Shown here: in pieces, positions 6,489-13,643 of the stretch
Numbering within the stretch: the stretch's first letter is position 1
How the letters are laid out: each line of letters starts with the position of its first letter
Source: JAWWBG01 sp033721095
GTDB lineage: Bacteria > Actinomycetota > Nitriliruptoria > Nitriliruptorales > Nitriliruptoraceae
Assembly (NCBI GenBank): GCA_033721095.1
Contig: JAWWBG010000033.1
Span: forward strand, 1-16,947
DNA length: 16,947 bases
Reading direction: 5' to 3'
Position numbers and translations under genes: made by a program
Notes under the pieces: generated by a model
Database searches by the model: none
The model's input: the letters and a program-made list of their open reading frames with translations, nothing else
Told to the model about the DNA's origin: nothing

Positions 6489-6930
6489 CCAGGATCCCCC
6501 CCGGGGTGACGTGCATTACGAGGTCGCCCTGACGAGCGAACCGTTGGATGTCGCGGCGGCCCACGCGTTCGTCGTCGACGACGAAGCCGGCGGCATCGGA
6601 CTGTTCACCGGTGTCGTCCGGAACCACCACGAGGGCCAGGCCGTTGCCCACCTCGACTACGAGGCCTGGGAGGAACGCGCCCGTGATGACCTGGCGCGCG
6701 TCGCCCGGAAGGTTGCGTCGAACCATCCGGGTGTCCGTCGTGTCCACGTCTCGCACCGCCTCGGTCGGTTGGAGATCGGTGATGTCAGTGTCATCTGTGC
6801 GGTGTCGGCGCCGCATCGGCACGAGGCCATCACGGCTGCCCACGAGCTCATCGACCTCGTCAAGCAGGACGTGCCGATCTGGAAGCGGGAGACACTGGCC
6901 GATGGCGAGGTCCGCTGGCCCGGCTGCTGA
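6481..6930 (+). CDS. moaE: Molybdopterin synthase catalytic subunit MoaE
   Basis: 149 residues, the normal MoaE length. ATG at 6481 overlaps the end of the epimerase gene by eight bases, so translation is probably coupled. Family motifs are GGIGLFTGVVRNHHEGQAV (37-55), LDYEAWEE (58-65), HRLGRLEIGDVSVICAV (92-108), HRHEA (112-116) and LVKQDVPIWKRE (126-137). Lys128 and Lys135 correspond to the essential active-site lysines of E. coli MoaE (119 and 126). With the thiocarboxylated partner MoaD the enzyme inserts two sulfurs into precursor Z to make molybdopterin, in the cytosol. No moaD or other cofactor gene lies in the window, so the partner must be encoded elsewhere. MoaE next to an SDR gene is, from memory, a recurrent arrangement in Actinobacteria rather than a molybdenum cofactor operon. 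Confidence 0.93.
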   Translation: MADQDPPRGDVHYEVALTSEPLDVAAAHAFVVDDEAGGIGLFTGVVRNHHEGQAVAHLDYEAWEERARDDLARVARKVASNHPGVRRVHVSHRLGRLEIGDVSVICAVSAPHRHEAITAAHELIDLVKQDVPIWKRETLADGEVRWPGC

Positions 6931-6985
6931 CGGCCGGCCGGTACGGTCGCGCACCGACATCGCATGAACACCTCGAGGGTTTCCG

Positions 6986-7156
6986 TTGACGCCCCTGCTC
7001 CTGCTCGCCATCGTCGGCCTCGTCATCTTCCTGGGCTGGGCAGCGTGGTCGGTCCGGTCCTCGAAACAACCGCTCAGCTCGATCGACTCCTTCTCGCGCG
7101 CCCTCGAGGCGATGGAGCCCGGAACCCTCGACGCGGGAACGGTCGACGACGGCTGA
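6986..7156 (+). CDS. Small single-pass membrane protein (56 residues)
   Basis: TTG at 6986 opens a frame of 56 codons ending in TGA at 7154-7156. GAGGG sits six bases before the TTG. The first 22 residues form a hydrophobic helix (MTPLLLLAIVGLVIFLGWAA), followed by WSVRSSKQPLSSIDSFSRAL and an acidic end. The positive charge after the helix suggests a cytoplasmic C-terminus. The stop codon shares its last A with the ATG of the subtilase gene (TGATG), a coupling overlap. The motif KQPLSSIDSFSRAL looks like that of small conserved actinobacterial membrane proteins but I know no function. It could be an accessory or inhibitor of the neighbouring protease, which is only a guess from position. An ATG at 6964 is in another frame and does not serve it. 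Confidence 0.7.
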   Translation: MTPLLLLAIVGLVIFLGWAAWSVRSSKQPLSSIDSFSRALEAMEPGTLDAGTVDDG

Positions 7157-8535
7157 TGAGGCACCCATCACGCCGCCTCCTGCCGGCGGCGATCGCCCTG
7201 CTGGTCGCGCTCGGACCGGCAGCTCTGGCCGCCAATGACCCACTCATCGGTGACGGCGCCAACCAGCAGTGGCACCTGTCGCGCGTACGCGCACCGCAGG
7301 CCTGGTCGACGACGCGCGGCAGCGGCGCCATCGTCGCGGTCATCGACACCGGTGTCCGGTTGACCCACCAGGACCTCAAGGACCGGATCCTGCGCAACGG
7401 CAGCGGCCAGGTCATCGGCTGGGACTGGGTCGATGACGACAACGACCCGTCCGACGAGCAGGGCCACGGCACGCTCGTGGCCGGACTCGTCGCCGCGACG
7501 GAAGGCAATGGCCTCGGTGGCGCCGGCGTCGGCCCGTTGATTCGCATCATGCCCATTCGCGTGCTCGACGAGGACGGCGCCGGGTCGGGGAGCGACGTGG
7601 AAGCGGCCATTCGGTGGGCAGCCGACAATGGTGCCGATGTCATCAACCTCAGCCTCGAGTGCGCTGCGGGTGGCGGAGCCCCGGTCCTCAACCCGCTGGC
7701 GTGCGCCGCGCTCGGGGGCGCCCCGGAGGCAGCCGTTGCCTACGCGGCCAGCAAGGGCGCCGTCGTCGTGGCGGCGGCCGGCAACGACGGCTCGAGCTTC
7801 ACCGACTACTCGGACGACTCGCCCGTCCTGCTGGTCGGTGCCACCGACCGGGACGACCGCATCGCCAGCTTCTCGGACCGCGGCCGCGATGACGTCGTCA
7901 TGGCACCGGGAGGCGGGGACGACCCCAACGAGGGCATCGTCTCGACCTGGTGCAAGGTCAACGACGGCCCGAACGAGCCGTGCAATCACGACGACAAGTA
8001 CGGCAAGGCCAGCGGCACGTCGTTTTCCGCTCCGCAGGTCTCGGCTGCCGTTGCCATGCTCATGTCGCAGGGCCTGAGCGGCCCCGAAGCCGTGGCCCGC
8101 GTCCGGGCCACGGCTCGCGATCTCGGCTCGCCGGGGCCCGACGACACCTACGGCTTTGGCCTGCTCGACGTTGCCGCGGCCGTGGCCGCCCCGCCGCCAC
8201 GGCCCTCACCGAACCCGCCGCCACCGCCACCGCCTTCGCCGACGACGCCCGAGCCCGAACCGACCGCGAACCCGCGGCCGACGACGCCGACGGCCGATCC
8301 AACAACCGCGACGCCGACCACCGAGCCGCCCTCCCCGACGCCATCGCCCTCCCCGTCGCCGCAGCCGACGCCACCGTCACCCAGCCCGACCGATCGGGGC
8401 CCCGGCATCGTCGTGGGCGCCCTCGACGGGGACGACGAGGACGCCGGGGCCGCGGCCGCCGTCGGTCTCGGACTGCTCGTGCTGACGATCGCTGCGCACG
8501 TGGCGGCCGCCCGCGGCGGCTACGGGCAGACGTAG
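7156..8535 (+). CDS. Membrane-anchored subtilisin-like (S8) serine protease, mycosin-like layout
   Basis: 459 residues from ATG 7156. This start is preferred over the in-frame ATG at 6964 because it begins directly with a signal peptide (RHPSRRLLPAAIALLVALG, predicted cut after AALA at 25) and is coupled to the small upstream gene by TGATG. The catalytic triad is Asp64 (VIDTGV), His104 (GHGTLVAG) and Ser289 (GTSFSAP), with oxyanion Asn210 (AAAGND). Cysteines 169/183 and 266/276 could form two disulfides. A proline-rich linker at about 346-412 is followed by a membrane helix (about 431-452) and a short tail. This is the order found in mycosins: signal peptide, S8 domain, proline-rich linker, anchor. 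The protease would therefore face outward, tethered to the membrane. No ESX/type VII secretion gene is present, so it is not called MycP. The PDZ-S16 protease gene begins on the base after its stop. Confidence 0.9.
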   Translation: MRHPSRRLLPAAIALLVALGPAALAANDPLIGDGANQQWHLSRVRAPQAWSTTRGSGAIVAVIDTGVRLTHQDLKDRILRNGSGQVIGWDWVDDDNDPSDEQGHGTLVAGLVAATEGNGLGGAGVGPLIRIMPIRVLDEDGAGSGSDVEAAIRWAADNGADVINLSLECAAGGGAPVLNPLACAALGGAPEAAVAYAASKGAVVVAAAGNDGSSFTDYSDDSPVLLVGATDRDDRIASFSDRGRDDVVMAPGGGDDPNEGIVSTWCKVNDGPNEPCNHDDKYGKASGTSFSAPQVSAAVAMLMSQGLSGPEAVARVRATARDLGSPGPDDTYGFGLLDVAAAVAAPPPRPSPNPPPPPPPSPTTPEPEPTANPRPTTPTADPTTATPTTEPPSPTPSPSPSPQPTPPSPSPTDRGPGIVVGALDGDDEDAGAAAAVGLGLLVLTIAAHVAAARGGYGQT

Positions 8536-9606
8536 GTGCGCCGACTCACCGTCCTGCTGCTCGCCGTCACGAGCGTCCTGCTCCTTGGCCGTGGCGCCGT
8601 TCCCTGCGGCGTGCTCGACGACCAGCCTGGGTGCCTCGTCACGTTCCTGCCCGGGCCGACCCGGGACACGTTCGGGCTGGTGGAGATCACGGGCGCGACA
8701 ACCAGCGAGTCGGACGGGGAGCTGTTGCTCACCACGGTCCTCGTCGACACGACGCTGTCGCTGCGGGAGTGGATCGAGAGCAAGTTCGACACCACGATCG
8801 ACACCTACGACCGGGACCTGTTCTTTCCCGAGGGCGTGACCGAGGAGGAGGTCGACGAGCGCAACGCCCAACTGATGCGGGCCAGCCAGATCGAGGCGAC
8901 GCTGGCTGGGCTGCGGGCGGCCGGCTACGACGTCTCGCTGGAGCCGACCGGGCTGTCGGTCGCGGGGTTCGCCGACGACCATCGGATCGCCGAGGGCGAC
9001 CTCGAGGTGGGCGACGTGCTGGTGTCCGTTGACGGGGAGCCGGTGGCGACCTTCGAGGACATCCTGGCCGCCCTCTCCGGCCGACAGCCGGGCGACGTGG
9101 TCACGCTGACGCGTCGTCGCGGCGACGAGGAGGCTGCGATCGAGGTCGAGCTCGTCGACAGTCCCGATGAGCCGGGTCGCCCCCTCATCGGGATCCTGCT
9201 CGGGGAGGACTACGACCTCCCGGTCGACGTGCAGATCGAGGCCGGCGAGATCGGCGGGCCATCCGCCGGCCTGATGTTCGCCCTTTCCATCGTCGACACC
9301 CTGCGCTCGGAGGACCTGACGGGGGGTCGTGTCATCGCCGGGACGGGCACGATCACCCCTGCTGGCGACGTGGGCTCGATCGGCGGCATCAGACAGAAGA
9401 TCGTTGGTGCCCTCAACCGCGCCGACGACCTGCCGCCCGCGACGGTCTTCCTCGTGCCCGCAGCGAACCTCGCCGAGGCGCGAACGGCGCCCGTCGACAA
9501 GCCGATCCTGCTCGTGCCGGTTGCCACGATTGGTGAGGCGCTTGCGGCGCTGGAGCTGCTTCGGGTCGATGAAATGCCTGCAAATGCCGTCCAGATCGGC
9601 AACTGA
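8536..9606 (+). CDS. PDZ plus Lon-like (S16) secreted/anchored serine protease, YlbL family
   Basis: 356 residues; GTG at 8536 follows the TAG of the subtilase with no gap. The N-terminus is a hydrophobic signal or anchor (about 4-19). The family's extracytoplasmic region follows, with FLPGPTRDTFGLVEITG (37-53) and GELLLTTVLVD (61-71). A PDZ domain is at about 135-210 (LEVGDVLVSVDGEPV) and a Lon-type proteolytic domain at about 215-345. The Ser-Lys dyad is Ser243 (GGPSAGLMFAL) and Lys288 (GGIRQKIVGA). There is no ATPase domain, so it would cut unfolded or tagged substrates outside the cytoplasm without ATP. Cys24 and Cys33 could pair; the residue before Cys24 is proline, so it is not a lipobox. 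In other Actinobacteria this gene usually lies beside UPF0182 (for example Rv3194c/Rv3193c); here two other genes separate them. Confidence 0.9.
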   Translation: MRRLTVLLLAVTSVLLLGRGAVPCGVLDDQPGCLVTFLPGPTRDTFGLVEITGATTSESDGELLLTTVLVDTTLSLREWIESKFDTTIDTYDRDLFFPEGVTEEEVDERNAQLMRASQIEATLAGLRAAGYDVSLEPTGLSVAGFADDHRIAEGDLEVGDVLVSVDGEPVATFEDILAALSGRQPGDVVTLTRRRGDEEAAIEVELVDSPDEPGRPLIGILLGEDYDLPVDVQIEAGEIGGPSAGLMFALSIVDTLRSEDLTGGRVIAGTGTITPAGDVGSIGGIRQKIVGALNRADDLPPATVFLVPAANLAEARTAPVDKPILLVPVATIGEALAALELLRVDEMPANAVQIGN

Positions 9607-9668
9607 GGCACACCAGCACCCTCGTCAGCCGTCAGTCGTTGGTCCCGAGTAGGGCCATTGCCCAGCCG

Positions 9669-9674
9669 TAGAAT
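9669..9674 (+). promoter_or_regulatory. Possible -10 box giving a leaderless or very short-leader kinase mRNA
   Basis: TAGAAT is a good TANNNT match and ends eight bases before the kinase ATG at 9683, so transcription would begin at or next to the start codon, as in the many leaderless actinobacterial mRNAs. No acceptable -35 was found at 16-19 bases, and only GAGCGAG resembles a ribosome-binding site. The 76-base gap is the largest among the plus-strand genes after 6986, which makes a separate promoter for the kinase-FecR-UPF0182 group plausible. Confidence 0.35.
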
Positions 9675-9682
9675 CGAGCGAG

Positions 9683-12289
9683 ATGGCCGACCTCTCCATT
9701 CCCCTCCACCTCGCCGTGCACGTCCTCGGGCTGGCAGTGGCGCTGGGCCTTGCCGCCGTGGGAATCGCGCGCGTCCAGGGCCGCATCGCCTCGATCGGCC
9801 TGACACTGGGTGGCCTGCTGCTGGCCACGACACACCTGCTCACCGGGATGCTGGTGACGGGAGACGCGGCCTGGCCGCTGTACCTGCGTGTCGCCGGCTA
9901 CGCCGCGCTGGCCGTCGGCGCGGTCGGCGGCCCGATGGTCGTTGCGGCAGCACCCATCGGTGCACACGTGGCCGCCGGACTCGCGAGCCTCCTCGCTGCC
10001 GTCGCGGCTGCCCGAGGTGCGCTGGGTCGCGGCCGTGCGGTGGTCCCGTTGGCCCTCGGCCTCCTCTTGTGGGGTGCGGCCGATGCAGTGGTTCCGCGCA
10101 GCTCCGTGGCGGCGGCCGTCCTGTCCATTGCGGGCTCGGCTGCGGTCCTCGGCTGGTTGTTCGAACGCTCCCGACGCTCGCTCGCCGGCCAGTTCTTCGT
10201 CTCGTTCGTCGCGGTCGTGCTCGTCGTGGTCGTCGGGCTGGCGACGTTGGGGGGCGCGGTCTTCAGCCAGGACCTCGAACGGGAGCAGCTGGCCCTCCTC
10301 GACGACCTGGCCGCCGCTCCGGCCCAGCAGTTCACCTCCGAGTGGCCGTTGGACGTCCTCCAGTTCGCCAGCCTCTTCGGCGGCAACACGCTGCACGGTT
10401 CCCTGCGGGCAGCGACGGGTGAACAGCCGACGTTGGACGTGCTGGCGTCGAACCGAGCCCAGGTGCCCGGCATCGACCTGGTCGTGATCATCAACCTGGA
10501 AGGGCACGCGGTCGGATCCTGGGATGCGGCGGCGGACGCGCCGCTGGCGCTCACGCCACGACGGATCATCGCCGGTGACGAGCTCGTGGCCCAAGGGCTC
10601 GGCGGCGCCGAGAAGACCGGCCTGATCACCCTGTCCGACGGACAGCTGGTGGCTGCCGGCGTGGCACCGGTGTTCCCGATCGTCGAGGGCCAGTCACGCC
10701 TCGACGACCGCTCGGGCGTGCTGGTCGTCGGTCGTCGCATCACCGACGACGTCGTGGTCCAGGACGTTGCCCGCACGGCCGGCACCGACGCCACGATCAT
10801 CGTCGACGGCCAGGCCGTCACCTCGACCCTCACGGACCGCGAGGTCGTCGACGTCGAGAACAGCGTCCGCACATCGGCGGCCTCGCGCCGGGTGATTCTG
10901 GACGGCGCCGCCTGGTACCTGTCGGCCCAACCGATCACCGGCGACGACGGCCGTGTCCTCGGCCACGTGGTGCTCACGCTCGAAGCCTCGGCGACCGCCG
11001 ACCTCGAGGCCGACACGGCCCGCTCGCTGTTCGGTGGCGCGCTGGCCGGGTTCCTCGTCGCCGGGCTCCTCGGCTGGGCGGCGACGCGCAACACCACGCG
11101 TCCCGTCGTCGAGCTCACGGCGGCGGCCGAGCGGGTGGCCGGCGGTGACCTCGGTGTCCGGGTCGGTCTCGAGCGGGAGGACGAGGTCGGCCGACTTGCC
11201 ACCTCCTTCGACGGCATGACCGCGGCGCTCGAACGTCGCGAAGAGGACCTGCGGACGGCCGCGATCACCGAGGCCGAGCTGCGCACGCGCATCGAGGCCG
11301 TGACCTCGTCGATGGGGGAGGCACTGCTGGCGGTCGACCTCGACGGGGTCGTGACGATGGCGAACCCGGCCGCTGCGGCCCTGCTGGGTCGGGCGCGAGA
11401 ACAGCTGCTGGGAACCCCCCTGCCCCGCGTCCTCGTCGGCGAGGCCGACACGGGCGGCAGCCTCGTTTCGGCCCTTGGACGAACGGGCCAGCGGTCGGTA
11501 CGCGGACACGTCGGCCCGACGCCCGTCGCCGCGACCGCGGCGCCGCTCCTCGACAGCGAGGGCGAGCTGGCCGGCCGCGTCGTCGTCGTCCGGGACATCA
11601 CGGCGGAGATCGAGGCCGACACGGCGATGAACGAGTTCCTCGCCAACGTGTCACACGAGCTCAACACGCCGCTCACGCCCATCAAGGCCTACGCGCAGCT
11701 GATGGTCACCAAGAAGCTCGACCGGGCCAAGATGGTGGAGTTTGCGCGCGTCATCGAGGGTCGCGCCACCAAGCTCGAACGCCTGACGCGCGTGCTCATC
11801 ACGTTCGCCCAGCTTGGCCGCGGCGAGGACACCGCACTCGGCCAGGCTCGGGTTCGCCTGGTCGTCGACGAGGCCGTCGAACGGTGGCGAGCCCAGTGGC
11901 CCCACCGGACCTTCACGCGCCGCATCGCCCGCGACGTGGGGACGGTGGGCCTCGACCCGCGCATGCTCGCGGCCGTCCTCGACGAGCTCGTCGACAACGC
12001 CGTCAAGTTCAGCGAGGGGCCGGTGTCGATCCGCGGTGAGCGCGATGGCGATCAGGTCCGGATCACGATCACCGACCGCGGCATCGGGATCGACCCCGAG
12101 CAGATCGACCACATTCGCGAGGCCTTTCGGCAGGGCGACGCCAGCGCAACCCGCCGATACGGTGGACTCGGCATCGGGCTGCCGCTGGTCGAGCGGATCC
12201 TCCAGTTCGTCGACGGCGAGCTCATCCTCGAGTCGGTGCCCGAGGAACGGACCGACGTGACCGTCGTGTTGCCCGTTGCGGAGGACTGA
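9683..12289 (+). CDS. Multi-pass sensor histidine kinase (7TM-like N-terminus, extracytoplasmic sensor, HAMP, PAS)
   Basis: 868 residues, ATG at 9683. About six hydrophobic helices span 7-160, followed by a basic cytoplasmic turn (ERSRRSLAG), a seventh helix (170-192), an extracytoplasmic domain (about 193-447) of Cache-like appearance and an eighth helix (448-466). HAMP follows at about 467-520 (TTRPVVELTAAAERVAGGD), then a PAS domain at about 530-640 and HisKA with VSHELNTPLTPIKAY, phospho-acceptor His658. The HATPase has N-box Asn772 (DELVDNAVKFSE), G1 Asp798 (DRGIGI) and G2 GGLGIGLPL. All residues for autophosphorylation are present. The membrane-embedded N-terminus before the sensor domain is more than an ordinary kinase needs and may sense lipid or partner proteins. 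No response regulator gene is in the window. The FecR-like gene begins four bases after its stop, so the two are surely co-transcribed. Confidence 0.92.
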   Translation: MADLSIPLHLAVHVLGLAVALGLAAVGIARVQGRIASIGLTLGGLLLATTHLLTGMLVTGDAAWPLYLRVAGYAALAVGAVGGPMVVAAAPIGAHVAAGLASLLAAVAAARGALGRGRAVVPLALGLLLWGAADAVVPRSSVAAAVLSIAGSAAVLGWLFERSRRSLAGQFFVSFVAVVLVVVVGLATLGGAVFSQDLEREQLALLDDLAAAPAQQFTSEWPLDVLQFASLFGGNTLHGSLRAATGEQPTLDVLASNRAQVPGIDLVVIINLEGHAVGSWDAAADAPLALTPRRIIAGDELVAQGLGGAEKTGLITLSDGQLVAAGVAPVFPIVEGQSRLDDRSGVLVVGRRITDDVVVQDVARTAGTDATIIVDGQAVTSTLTDREVVDVENSVRTSAASRRVILDGAAWYLSAQPITGDDGRVLGHVVLTLEASATADLEADTARSLFGGALAGFLVAGLLGWAATRNTTRPVVELTAAAERVAGGDLGVRVGLEREDEVGRLATSFDGMTAALERREEDLRTAAITEAELRTRIEAVTSSMGEALLAVDLDGVVTMANPAAAALLGRAREQLLGTPLPRVLVGEADTGGSLVSALGRTGQRSVRGHVGPTPVAATAAPLLDSEGELAGRVVVVRDITAEIEADTAMNEFLANVSHELNTPLTPIKAYAQLMVTKKLDRAKMVEFARVIEGRATKLERLTRVLITFAQLGRGEDTALGQARVRLVVDEAVERWRAQWPHRTFTRRIARDVGTVGLDPRMLAAVLDELVDNAVKFSEGPVSIRGERDGDQVRITITDRGIGIDPEQIDHIREAFRQGDASATRRYGGLGIGLPLVERILQFVDGELILESVPEERTDVTVVLPVAED

Positions 12290-12292
12290 CCC

Positions 12293-13609
12293 GTGGCCGC
12301 CGAGACCATCGCCGCGACCCCGCTCACAGGGCGGATCGCTGCCGTTGGCGCGGTCGCCGTCCTTGCCATCGCCGTCCTGTTCCTGCCCGACACCGGTTCC
12401 CCGGACGCCGTCGTCACCGGCCCGGCGACGTTGGCCAGCGGCGCGCTCGAATGGCTCGACGGCGAGAGCTGGAACGCCATCGAGGTCGGCGATGCGGTAC
12501 CCGCGGACGTCCCACTGCGGGCCCGCGAGGACGGGGTTGTCCTCGACGTGCGCAACGGCACGCTGGAGCTGACGGAGGGCGCGCGACTGTCCCTGCTCGA
12601 CGGCATCGTCACCCTCGAGCGTGGGTCGATCCTCGTGATTGCCCCCACCACCTGGGACGTCGTCGCCGGGGGGGCACGAGCCGTCGGCAACGGCTCCTGG
12701 CGCGTGGATGGTGGGATCGCCGGGCGCGCGGCGGTCTACGAGGGCGCAGCACGGGTGACCGCACAGAACCGCAGCCTCGACGTGCCCGCCCTGCACGAGG
12801 CCAACGTCGTCGACGGCGGACTGGGCGCCGTTGCCGCACCCATGCGCTACCTGTCGGGCGACGACTGGGACCGTCGGTTCCTGGCCGATGCGATTGCGAT
12901 CGACCGCGTGGTTTCCCAGCTCCAGGCGGGGTGGCGTGCCCAGTATCCGGATGTCCCGCAGCCAGCCGCGTTCTACCGCGACTTCGTGGTCGGGCTGGCG
13001 GGCGGCGTCGGTGACGGCGTCGACCAGGCCGTCGAGCTGTTGGCCGCTCGCCGGGCCGACGAGCGGTTCGGTCCACCGCCGGACGTGCTCACCGGGCTCG
13101 TGTTCGCCCGGGCGGTCGGCGGCAGCCTGCCGGACGCGGCCGCCGAGATCGTGGCCTTCCGGCGGGCCGGTGCGACCTGGGGGCTGACGGCCATGCTGCT
13201 GGGCCTGGATCGTGGGGACATCGACGCGGCTGCCGAACAGAGCCTCGAGGACCGGCAGGATGCGGTTGACGCGGGCACGGCCGTGCCCCCCGTGTCCTCG
13301 CCTCCGCCCGCCCCGACACCACCGCCGACACCGACACCGACACCGCCGCGACCGCCGGGGCCACCACCGACAGGTGAGAACCCGCCGCCGCCCGACGAGC
13401 CGGGTCCGGGGGACTCGCTGGGCAACGTCGTGGACGAGCTGGGCGGCCTGCTGAGCGGTGAGGAGGACCCCCTGACCAGCCTCGGTGACGTACTCGACGA
13501 GGTCGCCGGCCTGATCGCCGACACGCTCGACGAGCTGACACCCTCCGACGACGCCGCGACGTCCTCGCCGGTCGAGGACGCCGGCGGCCCCCTGCTCGGC
13601 GGCGGCTGA
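12293..13609 (+). CDS. FecR-like extracytoplasmic protein with proline-rich and acidic tail
   Basis: 438 residues, GTG at 12293 with GGAGGA seven bases upstream, overlapping the end of the kinase gene. The layout is: short basic N-terminus, one membrane helix (about 15-32), a beta-rich FecR-like domain (about 42-178: GALEWLDGESWNAIEVGD, GARLSLLDGIVTLERGSILV, AAVYEGAARVTA), a helical domain (about 190-325), a proline-rich segment (332-372) and an acidic leucine-containing tail (374-438) with repeated VVDELGGLL/VLDEVAGLI. Classical FecR proteins are anti-sigma regulators with a cytoplasmic N-terminal domain; that domain is missing here. The protein probably displays FecR and the rest outside the membrane. 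Being next to the kinase, it may present a signal to it or act as its target. The family call is from the beta-repeat pattern and is moderately secure; function is unknown. Confidence 0.7.
   Translation: MAAETIAATPLTGRIAAVGAVAVLAIAVLFLPDTGSPDAVVTGPATLASGALEWLDGESWNAIEVGDAVPADVPLRAREDGVVLDVRNGTLELTEGARLSLLDGIVTLERGSILVIAPTTWDVVAGGARAVGNGSWRVDGGIAGRAAVYEGAARVTAQNRSLDVPALHEANVVDGGLGAVAAPMRYLSGDDWDRRFLADAIAIDRVVSQLQAGWRAQYPDVPQPAAFYRDFVVGLAGGVGDGVDQAVELLAARRADERFGPPPDVLTGLVFARAVGGSLPDAAAEIVAFRRAGATWGLTAMLLGLDRGDIDAAAEQSLEDRQDAVDAGTAVPPVSSPPPAPTPPPTPTPTPPRPPGPPPTGENPPPPDEPGPGDSLGNVVDELGGLLSGEEDPLTSLGDVLDEVAGLIADTLDELTPSDDAATSSPVEDAGGPLLGGG
13325..13342 (+). repeat. (CCGACA)x3 hexamer repeat inside the FecR-like gene
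   Basis: Three perfect copies of CCGACA encode alternating Pro-Thr in the proline-rich linker. Similar but less regular CCG-rich coding lies at about 8187-8390 in the subtilase linker. In-frame slippage would change linker length by two residues per unit without a frameshift. Confidence 0.7.
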
Positions 13610-13643
13610 TTACCCTCAGCCCTTCGCCGTCGACAAGCGAGTC

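Noticed and set aside
6964..7155. ATG at 6964 as the subtilase start
   Set aside because: It would bury the signal peptide behind 64 arginine-rich residues and overlap the small membrane gene; ATG 7156 gives a standard signal peptide and TGATG coupling.
8187..8390. CCG/CCA-rich stretch as a non-coding tandem repeat
   Set aside because: It is in frame and encodes the Pro/Thr/Ser linker of the subtilase; the units are irregular.
7156..8535. Subtilase as a type VII secretion mycosin (MycP)
   Set aside because: Domain order fits, but no EccB, EccC, EccD, EccE, Esx, PE or PPE gene lies in the window.
12293..13609. FecR-like protein as a classical anti-sigma factor
   Set aside because: It has no cytoplasmic anti-sigma domain before the membrane helix and no ECF sigma gene is adjacent.
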